A stretch of DNA of 64,000 nt from Argonema antarcticum A004/B2 (GTDB lineage Bacteria > Cyanobacteriota > Cyanobacteriia > Cyanobacteriales > Aerosakkonemataceae), in assembly GCF_023333585.1 (NCBI RefSeq), contig NZ_JAIQZN010000029.1, positions 1-64,000 of the forward strand, given 5' to 3'. The translations under genes and the position numbers were made by a program. Under the pieces are notes generated by a model. The model was not told the origin of the DNA, did not search any database, and saw nothing but the letters and a program-made list of their open reading frames with translations. This document shows positions 17,059-25,412 of this stretch, in pieces; position 1 is the first letter of the stretch; the number at the start of each line of letters is the position of its first letter.

Positions 17059-18940
17059 TAAATTTTGCTCCTTCTCCAATAGCACTTTCGCAACGAATCT
17101 CCCCTCCATGTTGCTCCACAATAACTTGATAACTAATCGACATTCCTAATCCCGTCCCAGAGCCAACTTCCTTCGTGGTAAAAAATGGATCGAATACACG
17201 CTTTCTTACCGCTTCTGTCATCCCTTGCCCATTATCGGTAATTGTTATTGCCACCCGCTGTGCCTCAACTAATTCAGTGTGAATGGTAATCGTAGGATTG
17301 TCATTTGTTAATAATTTAGTAGTCTCCACCAATGAGGAACGATCGATGACAAATGATTTTGCGATCGCATCGTTGGCGAAGCGTGACTCCAAAGAGTCAA
17401 TCGCATTACTCAGAATATTCATAAACACCTGATTAATTTTTCCCGCATAGCACTCAACCAAAGGTAGCGAACCAAATTCTTTTACCACTGCAATCGCAGG
17501 ACGATTGGAATTACCTTTGAGGCGGTGCTGCAAAATCATTAAAGTACTCTCGATTCCTTCGTGGATATCCACTCTCTTGAGTTCGGCTTCCCCAAGGCGG
17601 GAGAAGTTTTGTAAGCTAAGCACAATTTTGCTAATCCGTTCGGCTCCCGCGTTTATGGAACCAATGAGTTTCGGCAAATCTTCATCCAAAAACTCTAACT
17701 CGATCTCTTCAATAAATTGCTGGATATCTGTTGTAGGATTGGGCAAAGCTTCTTGGTACATTTTCACCAGCCGCAACAAGCCAGAAGTATAGCTACTCAC
17801 ATAGGAGAGGTTGCCATAAATGAAGCCGATTGGGTTGTTAATTTCGTGGGCGATGCCTGCCACGAGTTGCCCCAAACTAATCATTTTTTCATTCTGAATT
17901 AGGGTTGCTTGCGTCCGTTTAAGTTCGTTCAAAGTTTCTGTTAGCTGTGTTTTTTGCGCTTTCAATTGTGCTTCCGATTGCCGCATCTCTGCCTCAGCCC
18001 GTTTTTGATCGGAGATATCGCGCAGAATCGCCAAAACTTCATCCGCTCCGCTAACTACATACCTCGCTTCGTAATGATGCCATTGACCATTGACCTGTTG
18101 AACGTACTCGCCTATTTGCATCGTTTGGGTGGAGAGGGTTTCTTCGACGTAGTGCATCGTCCACGCAGCTAAGTCCTCAGAGAAAATCTCCGATACTTTT
18201 TTGCCTATCGCTTGGCGATCGCGTACCGTTTGTCCGTAGGGCAAATCGCTGTAATGCGAACTGCAAAAGGGTTTGGTCAATTTCTCATCCTCAAACTCTG
18301 TGGTTGAGAAGCGATCGAATTTTGCACCCCGGTAGTCAAGAAAGATACCATCGGCATTGATGCGAAACATCACATCCGGGATAGCATCAACTAAAGCGCG
18401 ATTTTTCGCTTCCGAAGAGCGAAGCGCCGCTTCTACCAGCTTGCGTTCTTCGATTTCCCGTTGCAGAATTGCATTTTGCTCGCCCAGTTGCTTTTGGAGA
18501 CGCTGAGCGGTTAGCTGATTTTTGACTCTAACCAAAACTTCTTCAAACTGAAACGGTTTGCTAATGTAGTCCGATCCACCCACATTAAAGGCTCTCACCT
18601 TGTTCAAAACATCATCCAGGGCACTCAAAAAAATTACCGGAATATCGCGAGTTTTTTCTGAAGCTTTTAGCTGAGTGCAAACCTCATATCCATCCATTTC
18701 CGGCATCATAATGTCGAGCAAAATCAGATCGGGGGGAGCCGCCTGTATTGCCATCAAAGCCGTCTTTCCGTTAAGTGCCTTGCGAACTTCATACCCCTCT
18801 TTGCTCAACATATTGGATAAAAAACGCAGGTTATCAGGCGTATCGTCAACGAGCAAAATGTTATCTTTTTTTTCGGATTTTAGATTGTTATCAACCCCGA
18901 TAATCTTGTCTTTGTTCGCTTCGTATGGATTTTTAATCAT
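17012..18940 (-). CDS. Receiver-PAS-histidine kinase
   Basis: A 642-aa hybrid protein. The N-terminal receiver domain has LLVDDTPDNLRFL, phospho-acceptor Asp in LILLDIMMPEMDGYE, and SALDD / KPFQFEE. A coiled coil and a PAS domain (VDAIPDVMFRINADGIFLDY) follow, then HisKA with GIAHEINNPIGFIY and HATPase (NILSNAIDS, TDNGQGM, GTGLGMSIS). The ATG at 18940 follows GGGGG; an in-frame TTG at 18967 is less likely. It is the last gene of a four-gene operon and starts 27 bp after the GGDEF-EAL stop. Such kinases phosphorylate separate response regulators; the target is not in the operon. Confidence 0.92.
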   Translation of the reverse strand: MIKNPYEANKDKIIGVDNNLKSEKKDNILLVDDTPDNLRFLSNMLSKEGYEVRKALNGKTALMAIQAAPPDLILLDIMMPEMDGYEVCTQLKASEKTRDIPVIFLSALDDVLNKVRAFNVGGSDYISKPFQFEEVLVRVKNQLTAQRLQKQLGEQNAILQREIEERKLVEAALRSSEAKNRALVDAIPDVMFRINADGIFLDYRGAKFDRFSTTEFEDEKLTKPFCSSHYSDLPYGQTVRDRQAIGKKVSEIFSEDLAAWTMHYVEETLSTQTMQIGEYVQQVNGQWHHYEARYVVSGADEVLAILRDISDQKRAEAEMRQSEAQLKAQKTQLTETLNELKRTQATLIQNEKMISLGQLVAGIAHEINNPIGFIYGNLSYVSSYTSGLLRLVKMYQEALPNPTTDIQQFIEEIELEFLDEDLPKLIGSINAGAERISKIVLSLQNFSRLGEAELKRVDIHEGIESTLMILQHRLKGNSNRPAIAVVKEFGSLPLVECYAGKINQVFMNILSNAIDSLESRFANDAIAKSFVIDRSSLVETTKLLTNDNPTITIHTELVEAQRVAITITDNGQGMTEAVRKRVFDPFFTTKEVGSGTGLGMSISYQVIVEQHGGEIRCESAIGEGAKFTIAIPILHPKLLPVI

Positions 18941-18967
18941 TGTTTTACCCCCTGAAGTACATAACAA

Positions 18968-20803
18968 TTACCATTGGGGTTCAGATGCGAGCAAAGCGAA
19001 AGCTAACTTACTTTCCAAAGGTTTAGAAAACAGATAACCCTGACCGAAATCACAGTTTAAAGTTCTCAATTGAGCTAACTGCTCGTGGGTTTCTACACCT
19101 TCAGCGATCGCACTTATCCCCATTCTGTGGGCCATGCTGATAATTGCCGGAACCAGACCCTTCTTTTCTAGTTTTCCATCCATCCGATTAATGAAAGATT
19201 GGTCAATCTTGAGCGTATTTACAGGAAAACTGTCCAGGTAACTCAAAGAAGAATAGCCAGTGCCAAAGTCATCAATACTTAACTGGATTTTACGTTTTTT
19301 GAGTTCATCTAAAATTATTAGAGCAGATTCCTTATTTTCCATTATGGCACTTTCGGTGATCTCCAGCTTTAAAGTTTGAGGATTTAAATCTGTTTTCTGA
19401 AGAACTTGTGCAATATATTCGATTAAGTTGGGCTGCGAAAGCAGCCGCACCGAAAGATTGACGCCCATCGTCAGCGGTTCTTCAGCTGGTTGCTGCTTCT
19501 GCCAGATACTTAGTTGATGACAAGCTTCTTGCAATACCCAAGTGTCGATCGAAGCAATCAAACCCGTTTCTTCCGCCACCGGAATAAACTCTCCCGGAGA
19601 AACTAAACCGCGAGTGGGATGTTTCCACCGCACGAGCGCTTCAAATCCGCTAATTCGGCCTGTATATAGGGAGATGATCGGCTGATAGTAAACGATAAAT
19701 TCTTTCCGTTCCACAGCCCTTCGCAGGTCATTTTCTAGCTGTAAAAGTTGGAGAGCTTGTTGGTGCATAGCTGGATCGAAAACGTGATACCGAGCTTTTC
19801 CCAGTGCCTTAGCGCGATACATTGCGGTGTCGGCATTCCGAAGCAGATATTCTGGCTTATCGTCGTAAGTATTGCTCAGAGTAATGCCAATACTCACATT
19901 GATAAATACTTCATATCTGGATAGTTGAAAAGGAGTTGATAGCTCTTGAAGAATTTGTTCGGCAACTTGTGTGGCCATGCCGAGGTCTGTAATATTTTCT
20001 AGGATAATGGCAAATTCGTCGCCGCCTAATCGTGCTATAGTATCAATAGGTTTTAGACAACCTTGCAGTCGGTGGGCGATCGCAATCAGCAATTCATCTC
20101 CCACCAGATGACCGAGGGAATCATTGACGATTTTGAAGCGATCGCAATCCATAAATAGTACAGCAAACTGATAATCTGGCTGTTCTTTAGCGCGGTTGAG
20201 ACTCTCTGACAAGCACTGCATAAATAGAGCCCGGTTCGGCAAGTCAGTAAGTGAATCGTGCAGCGCTATATGCAGCAGTTGATTTTGAAGTTGCTTGCGT
20301 TCCATAATTTCTACCAGGAGTTCTTGATTTGCCACTTCCAGCTGAAAAGTGCGCTCCTTAACCCGTTCTTCGAGTTCAAGATTAAGTTGGTAAATTTTTA
20401 TTTCTGCCTCCCTTAGTGCCAGTTGACTTTTGACGCGAGCGATAACTTCTTCAAATTGAAACGGCTTGGTGATGTAGTCAATACCGCCAACTTTAAACCC
20501 TTTTACTTTGTCGAAAACATCACTTAAGGCGCTTATAAAAATTACCGGGATCTTGCAAGTTTGCTCATCCGCTTTCAGACGCAGACAAACTTCATAGCCA
20601 TCCATATCGGGCATCATAATATCGAGTAATATCAGATCCGGCAAAATCATTTGACACGAAGTAAGCGCTATTTGCCCGTTCAAAGCTTTGCGGACATTAT
20701 ACCCCTGAACCGTGAGAATCTTGGCTAAAAAACGCAGGTTTGCTGGCGTATCATCAACTATGAGAATATCTTTTTTAGACAAATCAACGCTCTCGTTATT
20801 CAT
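18968..20803 (-). CDS. Receiver-GGDEF-EAL c-di-GMP enzyme
   Basis: A 611-aa response regulator: receiver domain 12-130 with Asp61 in LILLDIMMPDMDGYE, coiled coil, GGDEF domain (GGDEF at 260-264, intact) and EAL domain (FEALVRW, ITESAIME, DDFGTGYSS, EGVET, all catalytic signatures present). Both c-di-GMP synthesis and hydrolysis are thus possible. The product-inhibition I-site five residues before GGDEF reads KPID rather than RxxD, so feedback inhibition may be weak. The start codon overlaps the upstream kinase stop (ATGA), so the pair is translationally coupled. Confidence 0.93.
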   Translation of the reverse strand: MNNESVDLSKKDILIVDDTPANLRFLAKILTVQGYNVRKALNGQIALTSCQMILPDLILLDIMMPDMDGYEVCLRLKADEQTCKIPVIFISALSDVFDKVKGFKVGGIDYITKPFQFEEVIARVKSQLALREAEIKIYQLNLELEERVKERTFQLEVANQELLVEIMERKQLQNQLLHIALHDSLTDLPNRALFMQCLSESLNRAKEQPDYQFAVLFMDCDRFKIVNDSLGHLVGDELLIAIAHRLQGCLKPIDTIARLGGDEFAIILENITDLGMATQVAEQILQELSTPFQLSRYEVFINVSIGITLSNTYDDKPEYLLRNADTAMYRAKALGKARYHVFDPAMHQQALQLLQLENDLRRAVERKEFIVYYQPIISLYTGRISGFEALVRWKHPTRGLVSPGEFIPVAEETGLIASIDTWVLQEACHQLSIWQKQQPAEEPLTMGVNLSVRLLSQPNLIEYIAQVLQKTDLNPQTLKLEITESAIMENKESALIILDELKKRKIQLSIDDFGTGYSSLSYLDSFPVNTLKIDQSFINRMDGKLEKKGLVPAIISMAHRMGISAIAEGVETHEQLAQLRTLNCDFGQGYLFSKPLESKLAFALLASEPQW

Positions 20804-23800
20804 TTTGTACCCTGTTGTGTCAATTGCATAATTTTTTCAAACTGAAAGTTATTTGCCAAATCTGTAATAGCGTCTACCAAAGTGGATTTTTCTGGAGGAA
20901 TTTGTTCTAGCAAATCCAAAATTAGCTCATCGCTACATTGAACGGCAGCATGGTATAACTGTGCTATCCACTCAGCAGACATTTCAGACAAAAGAGAAAC
21001 TAAATCTGCTTCTGGCAAAAAATCTGTTTGCTGCATTGCGTTCGCTATTAGATCTTCTTGTTCATAGATATATTCAACCCCTAAATGTTGACTGATTTTT
21101 CCTAACAAAACCTCCTCTCGAAATGGCTTACCAACAAAATCGTCACACCCAATTGACAGAATCATCTGTCGCTGTTCGTCGAAGGCGCTAGCAGTAAGGG
21201 CAACGATCTTAGTTGTCTTACCCAGAGGATGTGCTTTAATCTGTTTAGTCGCTTCATAACCATCCATCACCGGCATCCTCATATCCATCAAGATCAGGTG
21301 AGGTAACCAACTTGACCAGGCGCTAACTCCCTCTCGACCATTTTCTGCCACCCGCACGGAGAAGCCGATTAATGTGAATAGTCTGACTAACAAAAGACGG
21401 CTTTCTCTAGCGTCATCAACTACCAAAATGCGATATTCTGGCTGATTTGGCGCTAAACCAATTACTTTGCATTTACTTTGGCGTGTCTTAATTTTAGCCG
21501 CGTCAGTCAATTTTATTTGAATATCAAAAGTAAACAAAGTTACCTTACCGGGGGTACTGCTGACTTTAATATCTCCACCCATCAATTGTACGTATTTTCG
21601 GCTAATAGGTAGACCCAATCCCGTTCCTTGCTGAGATTTTCGCCCCGTTTCTGTTTGCCCAAAAGCTTTAAATAAAAGGTCAAGTTCTTCGGGTTTGATG
21701 CCGGGGCCTGTGTCTTCTATTTCAAAATATAAAGATTGATTATTGATACTTTTTTCGCCGGTTTTTAATCCCCTCTTTACTCGCAACGCTACAGTACCTT
21801 TTTCTGTAAATTTGATCGCATTGCCTAGCAAATTAATCAAGACTTGACGCAACTTATTTTCATCGCTTTGCACATATTGAGGCAGGTCTGAGGCAGATTC
21901 AAATCGGAGTTGTAGACCCTTAGATTCGGCTTTGAATCGCAGCATTTTTTCTAGACTGTCTAGCAAGTAAATTAAGTCAAAGCTGTTTTCATTTAATGTG
22001 GTTTGACCGGCCTCGATTTTGGACATTTCCAGAATGTCGTTAATCAGTTCGAGCAGATGTTCGCCAGCACGATTGATAATTACTAGGTTTTCCTGTTGCT
22101 GGCTAGATAGGGAAGTGTCACGAGTCATGACTTGGGTAAAACCGAGTATAACATTGAGTGGCGTTCTCAGTTCGTGGCTCATGTTGGCGAGAAATTCGCT
22201 TTTGGCGCGGTTGGCTGCATCGGCGGCTAGAGCAGATTTTTGTAGTGCTTGCGATTGTTTCTGAGTTTGTTCGAGTAATTCTGCTTGCTGCAAAGCGACT
22301 CCCAACTGATTGCCAATTTGAACTAGGACATTAATTTCTGTTGTTTTCCATTGGCGGGGAGCAGAATTTTGATAAGTTGCCAACAATCCCCACAGTTTAT
22401 TGCCAGAGAAGATGGGCACAATGATATAAGCTCTGGCTTGAAATCGCTCCAAGAGTTCGAGGTAACAAGGGGTAAAATTAGCAGAGTAAATATCTTCAAC
22501 AACTAAATAGCTTGCGCCTTCATTGTATACACCGCCTTGGGTTTCTTGCAGATAAGTATCCCGCCAGATCGGGGAATCTAAGCTATTGAGTGCTTTCACA
22601 GTGCAATGCTGTTCTTCAACTGCATTTTCTGCCAATTTGGGATAATTTGCTTGTTGTTCCAGTAGAGAATTCCACTCATTTCCTACAGACTCTGCGACTA
22701 ATTCTCCACTCCAGTCGGGATGAAAATGATAGACGACAACGCGATCGCAATCGATGACTTGCCGTAATTCTTGGGTTGTGGCAGCAAATATCGTTTCAAT
22801 ATCCAAAGTTTGGCGCATTCTTTGAATAACTTGGGCTAGAGCTCTTTCCCGTTCTGCACTCTCCTGCAATGCCTCCTCTACCTGTTTGCGTTGGGTAATA
22901 TCGGCCATTGTCCCCGTAACTCGGTAAGCTTTCCCTCCTGAGTCGCGCTGGCATTTAGCCTTCGCCTCAACCCACAACCATTGACCATCTTTGCGTTGGA
23001 TTCGATGGGTGTTCTGATAAATGGGGGTTTTGGCCTCAAGGTGGTCTTGAAATTCTCCCAAAGCTTTGGGTAAATCATCTGGATGCACCCTGTCTAACCA
23101 GGTGCTAATTAGATAGGGCAATTCTCCTTCGCTGTAGCCCAACATTTTCATCCAAACAGGAGAGAAATAAACTCGATCGGTCCTCAAGTCGCCATCCCAA
23201 ATGCCATCATTGGTGCCAGAAACGGCTAGCCCAAAGCGTTCTTCACTTTCTCTGAGGGCTGCTTCTGTGCGTTTGCGATCGCTAATATCGGTAATCGTAC
23301 CGACGTAGCCTTTAATTTCGTCGTCATTCCCAATTTCTGGCAATGCTTGACCGATTACCCAAACTAGAGTCCCATCAGGGCGCTGGAAACGATACTCAGA
23401 CTTAAACTCCACCCTAGCTTCGACTGCAAAAGCCCACTCGGTAAAAACGCGATCGCAATCATCTGGATGTAAGTTACTTGTCCACCCTTCTCCCGCCGCC
23501 ATTTCTAAACAAAGTCCTGTCATCTCGCTCCAGCGCTGATTGACGTAGAGACAATTTCCATCAGCATCGGTGTTGAATATACAAACAGGTGAGGCTTCTG
23601 CTAAGGTTTGATACCGGCGTTGACTCTCCCGCAATGCAAATTCTGCTTGTTTGCGATCGCTGATATCTACCCAATAACCAATACATTCGACGTGGTTACC
23701 AGCTTTATCCCTGACTAACCTACGCTGATCGTAGACCCAACGATAAGTGCCGTCTTTGTGCAAAAAGCGATATTCGCAGGAGTAAGAGCGCTGCGATAAC

Positions 23801-25410
23801 AAGTTCGCTAATCCGATAAAAATACGATGGACATCTTCTGGGTGAATATGGTAGCTCCAGAAACTGGAATCTTCTAAAAATTCTCGCGCTTCGTAGCCCA
23901 ACATTGCCTTGACGTTGCTGCTGATAAAAGTAGTGCCAAAATCCTCTCCTGCGTTGCAGCTGTAAATAATTGCTGGATTAGAAGTAAGCAGATATTGCAG
24001 GCGTTCGGTTGCCGATTTCAGTGCCACATCCGCTTTTTTGCGATCGGTGATGTCCTTCTTTGTGCCAAGTAGGCACTCTTGTCCGTCAATTTCGATCAGT
24101 TCTGCTGAAAATAGTACCGTTTTTATCTCGCCTGATGCTGTGCGAACATCTACTTCGCAATTGCGAATGGCTCTTTTCTCTTGCACGCTCTGGACGATTT
24201 TGTTACGCTCTTCTAGATTGACCCAAATATTCAGATCTCGGACGGTGCGACCGATCGTCTGTGCGCGATCGTAACCGAAAAAGTTACAGAAGCTATCGTT
24301 GACTTCGATGTAGCGTCCCTGGGGGAAAGTTACCAGTCCGATCGGATCTGGAGAAGAGCGAAAGGCGGATGCTAATTTTGCTTCAGAGGAACGTCGCCCT
24401 GCTTCTGCGCGTTGACGTTCTCTTGCTTCGAGTGCCAAAGATATTAAATCTGCGATCGAGCGAGAGAAATTTTGGTCTTCTGGTGTCCAATCGCGAACAG
24501 ATCCGATGTGTTCCAAACATAAAACTCCCACCGTTTCTCCCCCCAGCCGAATGGGTATATCGAGCATAGAAGCAATCCCTAATGGAGTCAAATAAGACTC
24601 GGAAAACTCTTTAGTTCGCGGGTCTGCGTGCGCGTCCGCAGCTGCGATCGGTTCGTCTTGCTCCAAAGCTTCAAAATAAGCCGGATAGTCTCCTATTGCC
24701 AGTTCAAATCCTTCGCTATGTTGGTTAATACTTTGCTCAAATAAATCAACGCATTTTAATTTTGTCTTTGTCTCGTCGTACAGCCAAACACTGGCTCGTT
24801 CAACTGCCAAATTAAGGGCAGTTGCTGCTGTAATTTCTTGGACAGCAGGTTTAATATCTCCCTGATTAAGAGCTTTATTTTTGGCAATTTTTGCTAATAT
24901 GATGTTTTGCTCCCGTAGCTTGTCAGCCCATAACCGCAATGCTTCTTCTGCACAACTGCGATAACGAATTTCTTGTTGTAGTTGTGCATTTTGTTCCGCT
25001 AACTGCTTTTGTAATGACTGCAAGCGCAATTGATTCTCAACGCGAGCCAAAACCTCTTCTTCATGAAACGGTTTGATGATATAATCTACTCCTCCGATCG
25101 CAAAGGCTTTTACTTTATTAACAACTTGATTCAATGCGCTGAAAAAGATAATGGGAATATCCCTAGTTTGAAAATTTTCTTTGAGGTGTTGGCAGACTTC
25201 ATAGCCATCTATTCCAGGCATCATTATGTCAAGCAAAATTAAGTCTGGAGGACTTGATTTCACAGACTTGAGAGCCAGCTTTCCATTCGGTGCTACCCGG
25301 ACTCTATAACCTTTTGATGACAACATACTCATTAAAAGTTTCAAATCTTCAGCGTTATCATCAACTACTAAAATATTGGCTTTAAAGTCATTAACTTGCT
25401 TTAGGATCAT
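20800..25410 (-). CDS. Giant hybrid sensor histidine kinase (REC-GAF-PASx4-GAF-HK-REC)
   Basis: A 1536-aa protein. Order by motif: receiver (Asp61 in LILLDIMMPGIDGYE); GAF at about 175-335; four PAS/PAC units between about 340 and 860, each ending in a DITDRKK / DISDRKQ / DITQRKQ signature; a second GAF at about 870-1035 with the phytochrome-like pattern DCDRVVVYHF; HisKA (FLANMSHELRTPLNVILGFT); HATPase (GTGLGLPISRKYVQLMGG); C-terminal receiver (LILMDMRMPVMDGYEATKQI). The second GAF contains no Cys-His bilin-attachment pair that I can see. Multiple sensory inputs converge on one kinase. Two nt separate it from the upstream kinase gene. Confidence 0.93.
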   Translation of the reverse strand: MILKQVNDFKANILVVDDNAEDLKLLMSMLSSKGYRVRVAPNGKLALKSVKSSPPDLILLDIMMPGIDGYEVCQHLKENFQTRDIPIIFFSALNQVVNKVKAFAIGGVDYIIKPFHEEEVLARVENQLRLQSLQKQLAEQNAQLQQEIRYRSCAEEALRLWADKLREQNIILAKIAKNKALNQGDIKPAVQEITAATALNLAVERASVWLYDETKTKLKCVDLFEQSINQHSEGFELAIGDYPAYFEALEQDEPIAAADAHADPRTKEFSESYLTPLGIASMLDIPIRLGGETVGVLCLEHIGSVRDWTPEDQNFSRSIADLISLALEARERQRAEAGRRSSEAKLASAFRSSPDPIGLVTFPQGRYIEVNDSFCNFFGYDRAQTIGRTVRDLNIWVNLEERNKIVQSVQEKRAIRNCEVDVRTASGEIKTVLFSAELIEIDGQECLLGTKKDITDRKKADVALKSATERLQYLLTSNPAIIYSCNAGEDFGTTFISSNVKAMLGYEAREFLEDSSFWSYHIHPEDVHRIFIGLANLLSQRSYSCEYRFLHKDGTYRWVYDQRRLVRDKAGNHVECIGYWVDISDRKQAEFALRESQRRYQTLAEASPVCIFNTDADGNCLYVNQRWSEMTGLCLEMAAGEGWTSNLHPDDCDRVFTEWAFAVEARVEFKSEYRFQRPDGTLVWVIGQALPEIGNDDEIKGYVGTITDISDRKRTEAALRESEERFGLAVSGTNDGIWDGDLRTDRVYFSPVWMKMLGYSEGELPYLISTWLDRVHPDDLPKALGEFQDHLEAKTPIYQNTHRIQRKDGQWLWVEAKAKCQRDSGGKAYRVTGTMADITQRKQVEEALQESAERERALAQVIQRMRQTLDIETIFAATTQELRQVIDCDRVVVYHFHPDWSGELVAESVGNEWNSLLEQQANYPKLAENAVEEQHCTVKALNSLDSPIWRDTYLQETQGGVYNEGASYLVVEDIYSANFTPCYLELLERFQARAYIIVPIFSGNKLWGLLATYQNSAPRQWKTTEINVLVQIGNQLGVALQQAELLEQTQKQSQALQKSALAADAANRAKSEFLANMSHELRTPLNVILGFTQVMTRDTSLSSQQQENLVIINRAGEHLLELINDILEMSKIEAGQTTLNENSFDLIYLLDSLEKMLRFKAESKGLQLRFESASDLPQYVQSDENKLRQVLINLLGNAIKFTEKGTVALRVKRGLKTGEKSINNQSLYFEIEDTGPGIKPEELDLLFKAFGQTETGRKSQQGTGLGLPISRKYVQLMGGDIKVSSTPGKVTLFTFDIQIKLTDAAKIKTRQSKCKVIGLAPNQPEYRILVVDDARESRLLLVRLFTLIGFSVRVAENGREGVSAWSSWLPHLILMDMRMPVMDGYEATKQIKAHPLGKTTKIVALTASAFDEQRQMILSIGCDDFVGKPFREEVLLGKISQHLGVEYIYEQEDLIANAMQQTDFLPEADLVSLLSEMSAEWIAQLYHAAVQCSDELILDLLEQIPPEKSTLVDAITDLANNFQFEKIMQLTQQGTK

Positions 25411-25412
25411 AT